NCBI RefSeq assembly: GCF_012926525.1
Contig: NZ_JABBNI010000006.1
Span: 62,001-126,000 of the forward strand
Length of the DNA: 64,000 nt
Origin: Clostridium muellerianum
GTDB taxonomy: Bacteria; Bacillota; Clostridia; Clostridiales; Clostridiaceae
Direction of reading: 5' to 3'
In this document: positions 1 through 9,503 of the stretch, piece by piece
Numbering within the stretch: the stretch's first letter is position 1
How the letters are laid out: every line of letters begins with the position of its first letter
Notes under the pieces: model-generated
What the model saw: only the letters and a program-made list of their open reading frames with translations
The model's database searches: none
What the model was told of the DNA's origin: nothing
Translations under genes and position numbers: made by a program

Positions 1-644
1 AATATAGAAGCTGGATTAAAATTATATGGTAAAAATCCTAATATCGAACAAGATAATATGCACGTTAATACTGCTGCATCCATTCTATTATTTAAATTTA
101 ACAAAGCTATTATAAAAATAGTGAATGCAGATATAAATGCAACACCTGATGCTAATCCATCTAATCCATCTATCAGATTAAATGCATTGGTAATTCCAAC
201 TACCCACATTATAGTTAAAGGTATAGAAAGTATTCCTATATTTACATATGTATCTATGCCTGGTGCAGCTAAAGGGTTAGTTATTCTTACTATATTTACC
301 CCATAAATAACTAAAGACAAGGCTGCTGCTACTTGAAATAATAATTTCTGCCATGGTTTTATATCAAATTTATCATCTAATAAACCTCCTACAACTATTA
401 TCGTTGCTCCTATTATTATTCCTTTTTCTGATCTAGTTAAACTTCCTGCTTTTAATATTACTGTAATAACAAATGAAAAATATATAGCAAGTCCCCCAAG
501 AAGTGGTATAGGTTTTTTATGTACTCTTCTATCATCTTTAGGAATATCTATAGCTTTTATTTTTACAGCAAATCTCTTTACCAGTGGAGTAAGTACTGCC
601 GAAAGTATTATTGAGACTATTGCCAAAATATATAAGTTATCCAT
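1..644 (-). CDS. Undecaprenyl-phosphate sugar-1-phosphate transferase (TagO/WecA/MraY family), 3' end outside window
   Basis: Translating the minus strand from the ATG at 644 gives 214 residues that run off the left edge. The protein is strongly hydrophobic with repeated membrane helices. It carries the hallmarks of the polyprenyl-phosphate GlcNAc/MurNAc-1-P transferase family: DDRRVHKKPIPLLGG near residue 37, LLDDKFD near 90 and NAFNLIDGLDGLA near 152, where the aspartates bind Mg2+ and substrate. The family transfers a sugar-1-phosphate from a UDP-sugar to undecaprenyl phosphate in the membrane, the first step of teichoic acid or other wall polysaccharide synthesis. The start is fixed by AAGGAAGG seven bases upstream. 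It follows the deaminase gene in the same direction. The general WecA/TagO type is favoured over MraY because no division-cluster genes are nearby; the exact polymer is unknown. Confidence 0.9.
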   Translation of the reverse strand, partial: MDNLYILAIVSIILSAVLTPLVKRFAVKIKAIDIPKDDRRVHKKPIPLLGGLAIYFSFVITVILKAGSLTRSEKGIIIGATIIVVGGLLDDKFDIKPWQKLLFQVAAALSLVIYGVNIVRITNPLAAPGIDTYVNIGILSIPLTIMWVVGITNAFNLIDGLDGLASGVAFISAFTIFIIALLNLNNRMDAAVLTCILSCSILGFLPYNFNPASI

Positions 645-717
645 ATATTAACCTTCCTTTATTAACTGAGAATTCTTCATTTATGAGTCTTAACTTTTAT
701 TTCATATTAACAATTTA

Positions 718-1206
718 CTAATATGATCCCTCTCCATTTAATGAATCATCATTCTCAATCCATTCACTAACGTATATTTCCCTATAATGAGATTTAGTAT
801 CTCTTATAATAACCTTTTCAATTCCCGAATTTATTATAAACCTTTTACATAATGCACAGGGGGACGCATTATACACATACTCACCTGTTTTCTGTTCTTT
901 ACCTACTAAATACATAGTAGAACCTATCATGTCCTGTCTTCTAGAAGATATAATGGCATTTTGCTCTGCATGAACTGATCTACACAATTCATATCTTGTT
1001 CCTCTAGGTACATTTAAATGTTCTCTTTTGCAGTATCCTAAATCACAGCAATTTTTTCTGCCCCTTGGTGCTCCTGTATATCCTGTAGACATTATTTCGT
1101 CGTTCTTAACAATTATAGCTGCAAAATTACGTCTTATACAGGTACCTCTTTCTAAAACAGTTTCACATATATCCAAGTAATAATTATCCTTACCAATTCT
1201 CTCCAT
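718..1206 (-). CDS. Deoxycytidylate deaminase family protein (ComEB-like)
   Basis: A zinc-dependent cytidine/deoxycytidylate deaminase of about 162 residues. HAEQNAI supplies a zinc-ligand histidine and the catalytic glutamate, and PCALCKRFI supplies the two zinc cysteines. A cysteine-rich stretch between (two CC/CxxxC clusters after TGAPRG) is typical of dCMP deaminases, which convert dCMP to dUMP for thymidylate synthesis. An ATG at 1218 is in frame, but the GGAGG inside it sits five bases before the ATG at 1206, so 1206 is the likelier start. The gene stands among pyrimidine salvage genes (upp and tdk nearby), which fits nucleotide metabolism better than a competence role. Confidence 0.88.
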   Translation of the reverse strand: MERIGKDNYYLDICETVLERGTCIRRNFAAIIVKNDEIMSTGYTGAPRGRKNCCDLGYCKREHLNVPRGTRYELCRSVHAEQNAIISSRRQDMIGSTMYLVGKEQKTGEYVYNASPCALCKRFIINSGIEKVIIRDTKSHYREIYVSEWIENDDSLNGEGSY

Positions 1207-1462
1207 GTTATCCTCCATGCCTTAACAAATTTATTTATCAACACTTTATATAATAACTAACTATCTATAATATAACTTCTCTTATACTAAAAAATAATAA
1301 AAGCTGCAATTCTATATACCAAGTAAAACTTACATAGAGTTAATTCCAAAATCAAACAAAGTTTCATATTATGAATCACATAGATATTCCCTTATTATTT
1401 TATACCAAAAACAATGCAATTAAAAGCCTCATTAACCATTAAGCTTAAAATTTACTTTACAT

Positions 1463-1500
1463 TAAAAAATAAAAAGCAGTGAAAATATCACCGCCTTTTA
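1463..1500 (-). terminator. Intrinsic terminator after upp
   Basis: On the minus strand an AAAAGGCGGTGA arm pairs, with G-T pairs, to TTCACTGCTTTTT around a short loop and runs into a T-rich tract. It lies directly behind the upp stop codon and would separate upp from the deaminase gene 260 bases further on. The rest of the 296-base gap shows no gene. Confidence 0.7.
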
Positions 1501-1502
1501 CT

Positions 1503-2132
1503 TTATTTAGTGCCAAATAGCCTATCTCCTGCGTCTCCAAGACCAGGTACTATATATCCACTTTCATTTAATTTTTCATCTACTGATCCAACATATATAT
1601 CTACATCTGGATGTGCATCCATAACCGCTTTTACACCTTCTGGAGCTGCTATAAGACACATTAATCTTATATTTTTAGCACCCTTCTTCTTTAATAAAGT
1701 TATAGCATCTGCAGCTGATCCACCTGTTGCAAGCATAGGATCAGTAACTATAACTTCTCTATCTCCTATATCCTGTGGAAGCTTACAGAAATATTCTACT
1801 GGTTTTAACGTTTTTTCGTCTCTATAAAGACCTATATGTCCTACTTTTGCAGCTGGTATAAGTTTTAACACTCCATCAACCATTCCAAGACCTGCTCTTA
1901 ATATAGGCACTATAGCTACTTTCTTACCTGCAAGCATCTTGCATTTAGTTTTGCATATAGGCGTTTCTATTTCTACTTCTTCTAATTGAAAATCACGAGT
2001 TACTTCATAAGCCATAAGCATTGCTACTTCTTCTACTAATTCTCTAAAATCCTTAGACCCTGTATTTTTATCTCTTATAAACGCTAACTTATGTAATATT
2101 AATGGATGTGCTATTTGTGTTACTTTACTCAT
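1503..2132 (-). CDS. upp: Uracil phosphoribosyltransferase
   Basis: Converts uracil and PRPP to UMP in pyrimidine salvage; cytosolic. The 209-residue length is the family norm. The PRPP-binding loop is visible as [14 protein letters not shown] near residues 128-141, and the uracil-binding end as [13 protein letters not shown] close to the C-terminus. The N-terminal segment [16 protein letters not shown] is typical of bacterial Upp. It is preceded by AGGGGGAATAGGA. It lies 15 bases after rpiB in the same direction and ends in an intrinsic terminator. The order prfA, prmC, ywlC, ywlE, rpiB, upp is widely kept in Firmicutes. Confidence 0.97.
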   Translation of the reverse strand: MSKVTQIAHPLILHKLAFIRDKNTGSKDFRELVEEVAMLMAYEVTRDFQLEEVEIETPICKTKCKMLAGKKVAIVPILRAGLGMVDGVLKLIPAAKVGHIGLYRDEKTLKPVEYFCKLPQDIGDREVIVTDPMLATGGSAADAITLLKKKGAKNIRLMCLIAAPEGVKAVMDAHPDVDIYVGSVDEKLNESGYIVPGLGDAGDRLFGTK

Positions 2133-2147
2133 TCCTATTCCCCCTAA

Positions 2148-2597
2148 TTATTTACAATACTTTTTTTCTATTTCTGAAATTTTATCTATTCTTCTTTGAT
2201 GTCTGTCACCTTCAAATTCTGTCTCTAAGAAAATGTCCACTATATCCAATGCTAATCCAACACCAACCACTCTTTGTCCTAACGCTAGTATATTAGCATT
2301 ATTATGCTGTCTGCAAGCATGAGCACTAAATGTATCGCCACATACTGCAGCTCTTATACCAGGAACCTTATTGGCTGCTATGCTTATTCCTATACCTGTA
2401 CCGCAAACTAATATACCAAACTCATAATTTTGAGCTGTAACTTCTTCGGCAACCTTTAGCGCAAATTCAGGATAGTCACATGACGCTTCTGTATAAGTAC
2501 CAAAATCTTTAATTTCCATGCCTTTGTTTTGTAAATGTTCTATAATTTCCTTTTTTAAAGGTAATCCAGCATGGTCACTTCCTAAAGCAATTTTCAT
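2148..2597 (-). CDS. rpiB: Ribose-5-phosphate isomerase B
   Basis: A 149-residue RpiB/LacAB-type isomerase that interconverts ribose 5-phosphate and ribulose 5-phosphate in the non-oxidative pentose phosphate pathway. Family signatures are the N-terminal IALGSDHAGLPLKK, the CGTGIGISIAANK anion-binding loop near residue 66 with its catalytic cysteine, and the HNNANILALGQR segment. A strong GGAGGTG stands five bases before the ATG. Making ribose phosphate next to upp, which uses PRPP, gives the neighbourhood a nucleotide-salvage logic, although the linkage is an old conserved order and not proof of joint function. RpiB is preferred over LacA/LacB because no tagatose genes are present. Confidence 0.96.
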   Translation of the reverse strand: MKIALGSDHAGLPLKKEIIEHLQNKGMEIKDFGTYTEASCDYPEFALKVAEEVTAQNYEFGILVCGTGIGISIAANKVPGIRAAVCGDTFSAHACRQHNNANILALGQRVVGVGLALDIVDIFLETEFEGDRHQRRIDKISEIEKKYCK

Positions 2598-2678
2598 ATA
2601 AACACCTCCAAATAAATTTGTAAAACTAAATTCAATATTTAAATGCCATTAAGCCGCAAAAAAAGAAGATAATAACAT

Positions 2679-3137
2679 TTAACTAATGCCTATATCTTCC
2701 TTTAATTTACCTAACAACAAAATAATACTACTCTTTAATTGAGTATAAGTTTTTCTATACACTTCTATATTACTGCCAAATGGGTCAACTATATCACCAT
2801 TTACTGAAACATATTCATTTAGAGTAAATATTTTATATTTAAATTCAGAAAAAAACTCATATAAAACATTTTTAATGCCCTCAGTCATAGTTAAAATAAT
2901 TTCAGAATTTTTCACCATATCATAAGTAATTTTAACAGCTTTTCTATCACTTATATCAATCCCTATTTTTTCTTTAACAACTTCAGCAGAATTTTCAGAG
3001 GTTTTACTATTTTTTACTATAGATACTCCTGCAGAAACAGCTTTTACGTTTTCAATATCACATAAATAATTGAATATTGATTCTGCCATGCAACTTCTAC
3101 AAGTATTTCCCGTGCAAACAAATAGTATGCTTTTCAT
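2679..3137 (-). CDS. Low-molecular-weight protein-tyrosine/arginine phosphatase (YwlE family)
   Basis: A 152-residue member of the low-molecular-weight phosphatase fold. The N-terminal P-loop FVCTGNTCRSCMAE gives the nucleophilic cysteine (residue 8) and the arginine of the CX5R motif, and the DPFG segment near residue 118 provides the general-acid aspartate. In Bacillus the protein at this genomic position, YwlE, is a protein-arginine phosphatase. The threonine after the CTGN stretch, as in YwlE, favours arginine-phosphate activity, but this is inference. The start follows TAGGAGG. It sits 24 bases behind ywlC and 81 bases ahead of rpiB, in the Bacillus order. Confidence 0.9.
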   Translation of the reverse strand: MKSILFVCTGNTCRSCMAESIFNYLCDIENVKAVSAGVSIVKNSKTSENSAEVVKEKIGIDISDRKAVKITYDMVKNSEIILTMTEGIKNVLYEFFSEFKYKIFTLNEYVSVNGDIVDPFGSNIEVYRKTYTQLKSSIILLLGKLKEDIGIS

Positions 3138-3160
3138 GCTTAACCTCCTAAATGTAAAAC

Positions 3161-4213
3161 TTAAACTCTCATAATATCAAATCCAGCAGACTTCTGTAGT
3201 CTATTCATTACTGCTACTCCAACCCCAACTTCTTCAAAGGCTTCAGAAATTATTATATCTACACCTTTATCATCAAAACTTCTAAGTGTTTCAAACAAAT
3301 TTTTGGATATACTTATCATATCTTTTCTGCTTCCTAAAGATATTATCATTCCATTTTTATAACACTCTTTTGTTTCATCTGTAGCCATTATGCCCACAGA
3401 TTTATTTTCACCTATATAATTTTGCACCATTTCATTGATTTTTGCAATAGTTTTTTGTAAATCACCTGCAATAATTTTCACCTGTGCTTTTGGTGCATAA
3501 TGTTTGTACTTCATTCCAGGTGCTTTAGGCTTGAAATCTTTATCAGGTTTTTTCATTATAGCAGGATCTATGTATGCATCTTTATCTACTTCTTTTAACA
3601 TCTCAAGAGTTATTCCACCAGGTCTTAAAATACAAACTGGTTGTACAGTACAATCTATTACTGTTGACTCTACTCCAATATCACACATTTGCCCTCCGAT
3701 AATATAGTCAATTTTTCCATCCATATCTTCTATACATCTTTCTACATCTGTAGGACTTGGTCTTCCTGAAATATTAGCCGATGGTGCTGCTATAGGAACA
3801 CCACATGCTCTTATAAACTCTCTAGCTATAATATTTGATGGCATTCTAATACCAACGCATTCTAATCCAGCAGTTGTAACTTCTGGTATAGCTTCAGATT
3901 TATGAAGTATCAATGTCATAGGACCTGGCCAAAACTTTTCCATAAGCTTTTTTGCCACTTCCGGTATTTCTTTAACTAATGGCTTTATTTCTTCAAAATC
4001 TGCTATATGAGCTATTACAGGATTATCTTGAGGTCTTCCCTTAGCCTCAAAAATCTTTTTTACAGCAATCGGATCTAATGCATTACCTCCAAGTCCATAA
4101 ACAGTTTCCGTTGGAAAAGCCACAAGCCCACTTTCTTTTATAACTTTCGCTGCTTCCATTAAAATATTTCTATCTAAATTTTCTTCATCTAGCATTTGTA
4201 TCTTTGTATTCAT
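3161..4213 (-). CDS. Threonylcarbamoyl-AMP synthase (Sua5/YwlC type)
   Basis: Makes threonylcarbamoyl-AMP from threonine, bicarbonate and ATP for the t6A37 modification of tRNAs that read ANN codons. The N-terminal YrdC domain (about residues 15-200) has GLVAFPTETVYGLGGNA, KGRPQDNPV and the PSANISGRPSPT segment. The remainder is the C-terminal Sua5 domain, joined by the PGMKYKHYAPKA linker, so this is the long Sua5 form and not the short TsaC form. An in-frame GTG at 4228 lacks a useful ribosome site; the ATG at 4213 has AGGGTGG eleven bases upstream and is preferred. It begins the ywlC-ywlE-rpiB-upp run. Confidence 0.94.
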   Translation of the reverse strand: MNTKIQMLDEENLDRNILMEAAKVIKESGLVAFPTETVYGLGGNALDPIAVKKIFEAKGRPQDNPVIAHIADFEEIKPLVKEIPEVAKKLMEKFWPGPMTLILHKSEAIPEVTTAGLECVGIRMPSNIIAREFIRACGVPIAAPSANISGRPSPTDVERCIEDMDGKIDYIIGGQMCDIGVESTVIDCTVQPVCILRPGGITLEMLKEVDKDAYIDPAIMKKPDKDFKPKAPGMKYKHYAPKAQVKIIAGDLQKTIAKINEMVQNYIGENKSVGIMATDETKECYKNGMIISLGSRKDMISISKNLFETLRSFDDKGVDIIISEAFEEVGVGVAVMNRLQKSAGFDIMRV

Positions 4214-4377
4214 TTCTAAACTTACCACCCTTTTAAAAAAATTGTTTTACCAATGAACAAAAGTTAAAATACGTATTTTATGTAAATACTAATACCAATT
4301 TCAGATTTAATTTATAATTATACTTCAATAATACTTAAATTTCAACCATCATACAAGCTTACAATCGTAATTTTAGT

Positions 4378-4418
4378 AAAAAAAAGACTGGAAACTTAAT
4401 TTTAAATTTCAACAGTCC
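4378..4418 (-). terminator. Intrinsic terminator after the ZIP transporter gene
   Basis: Minus-strand GACTG...GAAA pairs with TTTC.CAGTC (two-base bulge) and is followed by eight T residues. It lies ten bases beyond the transporter stop codon. The remaining bases up to ywlC are A+T rich and show no gene. Confidence 0.7.
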
Positions 4419-4427
4419 ATAAATAAT

Positions 4428-5150
4428 TTATAAAACATTTACCATTGTAAGACCTACTATTACTCCGCCTAATACTCCAATGGTACTGGTTAAACCTTCC
4501 CACAATCTTGAAGATTCTGGTATCATTTCTCCACAAACTACATACAGCATTATACCTGAAGCAAATGATAGACAAGCAGCCAATACATTAGTTGATATAT
4601 TAGCTATGTATGCGCCGACCCAAGTACCTATAGCTGTAGGGAAAGCTGTTACAAAGGCGTAAAATAATATTTTAGATACCTTCATTCTGGATGCTACAAG
4701 CGGCGCTGAAACAGCAATTCCTTCTGGTATATCGTGAACCGCTATTATTATGCTCATCTTAATACCAAGAGTACTCCCTGCTGCAAAACCACACCCCATA
4801 ATAATTCCTTCAGGGAAATTATGAATTGCGAGGCCTATTGCAGCCATAAAAGCAATCTTCAAATGTCCACTTATACTACCTATGTTTACCTTATTGTCAA
4901 TAAAAGCTATAACTGCAATCCCAATTATGCAAAATAATAAGGTTCCACCAAAGTTCCATTTATTAAGAGCTTCTGGTATTAAATCAAACACTACTACAGA
5001 TAACATAAGCCCTCCCGCAAAACCTATCATAGTTCCCAACATTTTATCCGATGGTTTTTTTACCATTACCCCTAAAGAAGCACCTATCATCGTGCCTACT
5101 AAGGATACAATACTTCCTATAACTACGAGATAAATTGTACTATCACCCAA
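4428..5150 (-). CDS. ZIP family divalent metal transporter
   Basis: A 240-residue inner-membrane protein with about eight hydrophobic helices. The ZIP signature HNFPEGIIMGCG lies in the fourth helix and HDIPEGIAVSAPL in the fifth; the H-x3-E pairs form the binuclear metal site of ZIP transporters, which bring zinc and related divalent metals into the cytoplasm. Glycine-rich termini are typical of the GufA/ZupT-like subgroup. The start appears to be TTG (TTGGGTGATAGT) with GAGTG five bases upstream. It follows the 204-residue membrane protein and closes with its own terminator. Substrate preference cannot be read from the sequence. Confidence 0.92.
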   Translation of the reverse strand: MGDSTIYLVVIGSIVSLVGTMIGASLGVMVKKPSDKMLGTMIGFAGGLMLSVVVFDLIPEALNKWNFGGTLLFCIIGIAVIAFIDNKVNIGSISGHLKIAFMAAIGLAIHNFPEGIIMGCGFAAGSTLGIKMSIIIAVHDIPEGIAVSAPLVASRMKVSKILFYAFVTAFPTAIGTWVGAYIANISTNVLAACLSFASGIMLYVVCGEMIPESSRLWEGLTSTIGVLGGVIVGLTMVNVL

Positions 5151-5230
5151 AAAATCACTCTTTTACTTATTACTATATAAACTATTGTATTTATTTAACT
5201 TGACATATATGCCAGGAATTTAAATTGCAC

Positions 5231-5845
5231 TTAAACTTTGTATGACTCGGAGTTTTCACGATAAAACTTTATTTTTTCTACTGCTTCTTCTGTAAATTCA
5301 GCATAAACGCAACTTTTATATATAAGATCTAAAAGAGGATATTTATTAATACCTCCTCTTTTTATTATAGTATAATAGTATTCATTCTCAGGATGTACAA
5401 TTTTAATTCTATTATATTGACAAGCTACATATGGATGCTTTTTTAAAAAATTAATACTAATAGGCATCATTCTATCGCTTCTAAATTTAGATTTAGATAA
5501 CAATATAATTTTAAAATCCTTTTCTCTTGTATCTTTTAATATAAAATTTTCTACATGAACTAAAATCACCTTATCTCCACCTATATTAATAGTCTTTCTA
5601 GTTAATCCTAAGTTTATTTTCAACTTATAATTATCATATTGGAAAGTAAGTGATTCCTTATTAATTCTTATGCAAACTGCTAATAGTATAAGTAATTCTA
5701 TAACCACTAAATAAAATATGTAAAACAAATAAAACTTTTTTGATAAAATAAGTATTATTGGCATTACAAAAAAAATAAAGCTCATAGATAGCATAAATCT
5801 TTTATAAGATTTTTTCTGCTTTCTTATGGCTTTATCTATATTCAT
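5231..5845 (-). CDS. Conserved-looking membrane protein of unknown function, two N-terminal helices
   Basis: Not recognised as a named family. The 204-residue protein starts with a basic segment (MNIDKAIRKQKKSYKR), then two adjacent hydrophobic helices at about residues 17-36 and 39-60, then a soluble domain rich in beta-prone stretches and charged residues with no cysteines apart from three scattered ones. The layout (hairpin anchor plus small cytosolic domain) resembles bacterial PH-like membrane proteins, but no motif proves it. Good start with AGAGGG seven bases before ATG. It lies 39 bases after prfA in the same direction, so is probably cotranscribed with the translation-termination genes. 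Confidence 0.7.
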   Translation of the reverse strand: MNIDKAIRKQKKSYKRFMLSMSFIFFVMPIILILSKKFYLFYIFYLVVIELLILLAVCIRINKESLTFQYDNYKLKINLGLTRKTINIGGDKVILVHVENFILKDTREKDFKIILLSKSKFRSDRMMPISINFLKKHPYVACQYNRIKIVHPENEYYYTIIKRGGINKYPLLDLIYKSCVYAEFTEEAVEKIKFYRENSESYKV

Positions 5846-5884
5846 AGTTTCCCTCTTTTCCTAAAAATTAATAAATAAAATTAA

Positions 5885-6961
5885 TTATTCATTATTTCCC
5901 ATTGCCTTCATCTTTTCTGCTTGATCTGTAGTTATAAGAGCATCTATAACTTCATCTATATCTCCATCTAAATAAGAATCTAACTTATATAAAGTAAGTC
6001 CTATTCTATGGTCCGTAACCCTTCCCTGAGGATAATTATAAGTTCTTATTCTTTCGCTTCTATCTCCAGTTCCAACTTGACTTTTTCTATCTTCAGCTAT
6101 ACCTGCACTTCTTTCCGCTTCAGCTCTTTCAAATAATCTAGATTTAAGAACCTTCATAGCCTTTTCTTTATTTTTAAGTTGAGATTTTTCATCCTGACAA
6201 GAAACTACAAGTCCTGTTGGTAAATGAGTAATTCTTACTGCCGAATCGGTAGTATTAACACACTGTCCACCATGCCCTGATGCTCTAAATACATCTATTC
6301 TTATGTCATTAGCACTTATAACCAAATCAACATCATCAACTTCAGGTAAAACTGCTACTGTAGCTGTTGATGTATGTATTCTTCCACTTGATTCTGTATC
6401 AGGAACTCTTTGAACTCTATGAACTCCACTTTCATATTTCAACCTGCTATACGCTCCTGCACCCTTTATCATAAATACAATCTCTTTAAATCCACCTATA
6501 TCTGTAGCATTTAAGCTTATGGTTTCAATTTTCCAACCTTTACGTTCTGCATATCTTGTATACATTCTTGTAAGGTTTGCAGCGAACAATGCTGCTTCTT
6601 CTCCACCTGCTCCACCTCTTATTTCTACAAATACGTTTTTATCATCATTAGGATCTTTAGGTAAAAGTAATATTCTTAATTCCTGATAAGTTTCTTCCAT
6701 AGAAGCTTCAAGCGCTTTTATGTCCTCTTGAACCATTTCTCTCATATCTTTGTCTGATTCGTCTTTTAGCATTTCCTTGTTATCTTCTAATTCTTCTTCA
6801 GCTTTTCTATATTGTCTATATTTCATTACTACGTTTTCTAATTCTGCGTGTTCTTTACATAATTTTTGCCATTCTTTTTGATCTGCCATAACCGACGGAT
6901 CACTTATCTTTATGGATAATTCTTCGTATTTATTTTCTATAAACTCAAGTCTTTTTAACAT
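5885..6961 (-). CDS. prfA: Peptide chain release factor 1
   Basis: RF1 recognises UAA and UAG and triggers peptide release on the ribosome. The 358-residue protein has the N-terminal coiled-coil domain, the decoding-domain region around residues 180-200, and the catalytic loop [13 protein letters not shown] near residue 230, whose GGQ glutamine reaches the peptidyl-transferase centre. The residue after GGQ is cysteine where many bacteria have histidine. The C-terminal basic segment with [18 protein letters not shown] is complete. It follows prmC by 66 bases; PrmC methylates the GGQ glutamine, so substrate and modifying enzyme are paired. GGAGTG stands about ten bases before the ATG. Confidence 0.97.
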   Translation of the reverse strand: MLKRLEFIENKYEELSIKISDPSVMADQKEWQKLCKEHAELENVVMKYRQYRKAEEELEDNKEMLKDESDKDMREMVQEDIKALEASMEETYQELRILLLPKDPNDDKNVFVEIRGGAGGEEAALFAANLTRMYTRYAERKGWKIETISLNATDIGGFKEIVFMIKGAGAYSRLKYESGVHRVQRVPDTESSGRIHTSTATVAVLPEVDDVDLVISANDIRIDVFRASGHGGQCVNTTDSAVRITHLPTGLVVSCQDEKSQLKNKEKAMKVLKSRLFERAEAERSAGIAEDRKSQVGTGDRSERIRTYNYPQGRVTDHRIGLTLYKLDSYLDGDIDEVIDALITTDQAEKMKAMGNNE

Positions 6962-7027
6962 ACTTTTTTATCACTCCGTATTAATATTTTCACAATTAAT
7001 AATTATATCACAATACTTTTATAACTA

Positions 7028-7900
7028 TCAACTGATTTCCCTTTTTCCTTTTATAACTCTATCTCTTCCCGCTAAATCCTTTATGCAAATTATATCTGTA
7101 AATCCATTCTTTTTTAATATGCTGCTTACAGAACTTTTTTGATCATATCCTATCTCAAATAATAGAAATCCATTATTATTTAGCAGCTTTAAACTTTGCA
7201 ATGTGATTTTTCTATAAAAATCCAGGCCATCCTGACCTCCGCTTAATGCTTCATAGGGCTCATAGTTTTTTACATCTTCCATTAAAGTCGGAATAACATC
7301 ATTTTTAATATATGGTGGATTTGAAACTATTATATCAAATTTTTCGTCATTATCTATAAAATAATCTAACAAATCGCTCTTTATTACTTCAACTTTATCT
7401 TTAAGTTCAAACCTTTTAATATTCTCAGACGTAACCTCATAAGCAGTAGTGGATATATCACTGCATTTAACCTTAATATCTTCTACAAATTTTGCAATGG
7501 ATATACCTATTATTCCACTTCCACAACACACATCACATAGGCTTTTTAACTTATTTCCTTTTATGCACTCTAAAGCTGTCTCTACTAAAATTTCTGTATC
7601 AGGTCGCGGAATCAATACTCCTTCTTTTATATAAAAGTCAACTCCCATAAATTCACACTGACCTAATATATATTTTATAGGCATCTTATTTTTTCTAAGA
7701 TCAATTAAATCAAAATATTCTTTTTGATCATCAGCACTTACTTTGTAATCCCTATTTAGTAGTATAAAAAGCCTATCCTTTTTTATTATTTTTCCAAGAA
7801 GGAGTTCACAATCTATCTGATAGCTATCTATCCCCGATGACTTCAAAGTTTCATATCCAAATTTTAAGAGTTGGCCAATATTTAACTGTTCCTTCTCCAT
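7028..7900 (-). CDS. prmC: Peptide chain release factor N(5)-glutamine methyltransferase
   Basis: A SAM-dependent methyltransferase that methylates the glutamine of the GGQ motif in release factors. The 290-residue protein has an N-terminal helical recognition domain, the segment YILGQCEFMGVDF plus VLIPRPDTEILVE typical of PrmC/HemK, a glycine-rich SAM loop (VCCGSGIIGI near residue 124), and the N-PP-Y motif IIVSNPPYI near residue 191 that binds the glutamine side chain. Located directly upstream of prfA in the same orientation, its usual partner. GGAGA lies about ten bases before the ATG. Confidence 0.96.
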   Translation of the reverse strand: MEKEQLNIGQLLKFGYETLKSSGIDSYQIDCELLLGKIIKKDRLFILLNRDYKVSADDQKEYFDLIDLRKNKMPIKYILGQCEFMGVDFYIKEGVLIPRPDTEILVETALECIKGNKLKSLCDVCCGSGIIGISIAKFVEDIKVKCSDISTTAYEVTSENIKRFELKDKVEVIKSDLLDYFIDNDEKFDIIVSNPPYIKNDVIPTLMEDVKNYEPYEALSGGQDGLDFYRKITLQSLKLLNNNGFLLFEIGYDQKSSVSSILKKNGFTDIICIKDLAGRDRVIKGKREIS

Positions 7901-7953
7901 ACATTTTTCTCCATTCTTAATTATATTACTTTGCTGAATTTTAGTAAACTATC

Positions 7954-8901
7954 TTAACCATCAATTTCTAATTCTTTACTTTCTACTATTTCTATACCTT
8001 CTGCTGATTTAAGAGCCTTTATAGCTACTTCTAATTGTTCCAAATCAGGCTCTCTTGTAGTAAGCTTTTGAAGCATAAGACCTGGGTAGGCAGTTACTCT
8101 TGATAAAACGCTATCACTTTTTCCCATCCACTTAATAATTTCATAAGTGGTACCCGAAACTATAGGTAAGAGCAACAACCTATAAAGTATTCTTTGCCAC
8201 AAACTATTCCATCCGGTAAATGAAAACAACACTATACTTACTATCATAACCAAAAATAAGAAGTTAGTTCCACATCTAGGATGAAATCTCTTAAATTTTT
8301 TAGCATTTTCTGGTGTAAGCTCCATATCGCTTTCATAACAAAATATAGTTTTGTGTTCTGCCCCATGATATTGAAAAACTCTATTTATATCTTCCATCTT
8401 TCCTATAAGGTATATATAAACTAAAAATATAATTACTCTTATAAGACCTTCAATTATATTTAAACCTACAGTACTATAAATGCCTATTTTTTTAAAAATA
8501 TTAGCTGCAAAAGTAGGAAGTATAAAAAATAATAGAGTAGCTATACCTAAGGATACAAACAATGTTAAACCCATAATTACATTATCACTTTTATCCTTAA
8601 ATATATTTTCAAACCACTTATCTAATTTGCTAGGTTTTTCCTCCTCTTGTGTATCTTCGAAAAAAGATGCAGAATAATTTAATGTATTTATACCTATTAT
8701 TAATGATTCTATTAGTGATACAAATCCTCTTAAAATAGGTAATCCGAACAACTTATTTTTCTTTGTATAAGGTACACATTCCTTTCTATCTATGACAATT
8801 TCACCATTAGGTTTTCTTACAGCTGTAGATATACCCTTCATGCCCCTCATCATTACGCCTTCAATTACAGCCTGTCCGCCAACTGAAGTTTTACCTGGCA
8901 T
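7954..8901 (-). CDS. DUF1385 (YqhQ-type) membrane protein
   Basis: A 315-residue integral membrane protein of the DUF1385 family. It begins with GGQAVIEGVMMRG, the strongest family signature, followed by several hydrophobic helices between about residues 105 and 240 and the conserved YHGAEHKTIFCYE and RFHPRCGTNF segments. Function is not established; in Bacillus YqhQ has been linked to flotillin-like membrane domains. Its ATG overlaps the tdk stop codon as TAATG, and its ribosome site GAGGTGA lies inside the last codons of tdk, so the two genes are translationally coupled. It precedes prmC by 53 bases. Confidence 0.92.
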   Translation of the reverse strand: MPGKTSVGGQAVIEGVMMRGMKGISTAVRKPNGEIVIDRKECVPYTKKNKLFGLPILRGFVSLIESLIIGINTLNYSASFFEDTQEEEKPSKLDKWFENIFKDKSDNVIMGLTLFVSLGIATLLFFILPTFAANIFKKIGIYSTVGLNIIEGLIRVIIFLVYIYLIGKMEDINRVFQYHGAEHKTIFCYESDMELTPENAKKFKRFHPRCGTNFLFLVMIVSIVLFSFTGWNSLWQRILYRLLLLPIVSGTTYEIIKWMGKSDSVLSRVTAYPGLMLQKLTTREPDLEQLEVAIKALKSAEGIEIVESKELEIDG

Positions 8902-9503
8902 TATTTCACCTCATTTTCGTGTTGCATTTTATTCTCAAAATAGCACTTTGGACACAATGCTTCATAATCAATGTTATCTTCTTTATCAATCGCCACTTGC
9001 TTGCCTTCAAATACAAATTTGCCATTTATCTTTCTTCCATTTACAAGCGCCTTTTTGCCACAATTACATATAGTCTTTAACTCTTCTAAACTATGTGCTA
9101 ATAAAAGTAATCTTTCACTACCTTCAAATCCATTCATTTGAAAATCCGTCCTAAGTCCATAACATATAGTTGGAATGTCCTTAATTACAGCTATTTTAAA
9201 TAATTGATCTATTTGATCTCTTTTTAAAAATTGAACTTCATCCACTAAAATACAATCCAAATTTCCATTCTTATCAATATATTTTTCTACTTCTTCATAT
9301 ACATTTTCATCTTTATCAAGTAGCATATCAACTTCTCTACTTATTCCTAATCTTGAAACAATTTTATTACCTCCCTTAGTATCAGTATAAGGTTTTATTA
9401 TAATAATCCTCATTCCTCTTTCTTCATAGTTATGAGCTACTTGAAGTAAATTAGTAGACTTACCACAATTCATAGCCCCATATCTGAAATATAATTTACT
9501 CAT
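8901..9503 (-). CDS. tdk: Thymidine kinase (type II)
   Basis: Phosphorylates thymidine to dTMP with ATP. The 200-residue protein has the P-loop GAMNCGKST near residue 9, a DEVQF Walker-B-type segment near residue 88 (ILVDEVQFLKRDQ), the lasso and FEGSERLL region, and two zinc-binding CxxC-like pairs (CNCGKKA and LCPKCYF) toward the C-terminus, as in type II bacterial enzymes. The P-loop cysteine, where serine or other small residues are more usual, is the only oddity. GGGGTG lies eight bases before the ATG. Coupled to the following yqhQ homologue by a one-base overlap. Confidence 0.95.
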   Translation of the reverse strand: MSKLYFRYGAMNCGKSTNLLQVAHNYEERGMRIIIIKPYTDTKGGNKIVSRLGISREVDMLLDKDENVYEEVEKYIDKNGNLDCILVDEVQFLKRDQIDQLFKIAVIKDIPTICYGLRTDFQMNGFEGSERLLLLAHSLEELKTICNCGKKALVNGRKINGKFVFEGKQVAIDKEDNIDYEALCPKCYFENKMQHENEVK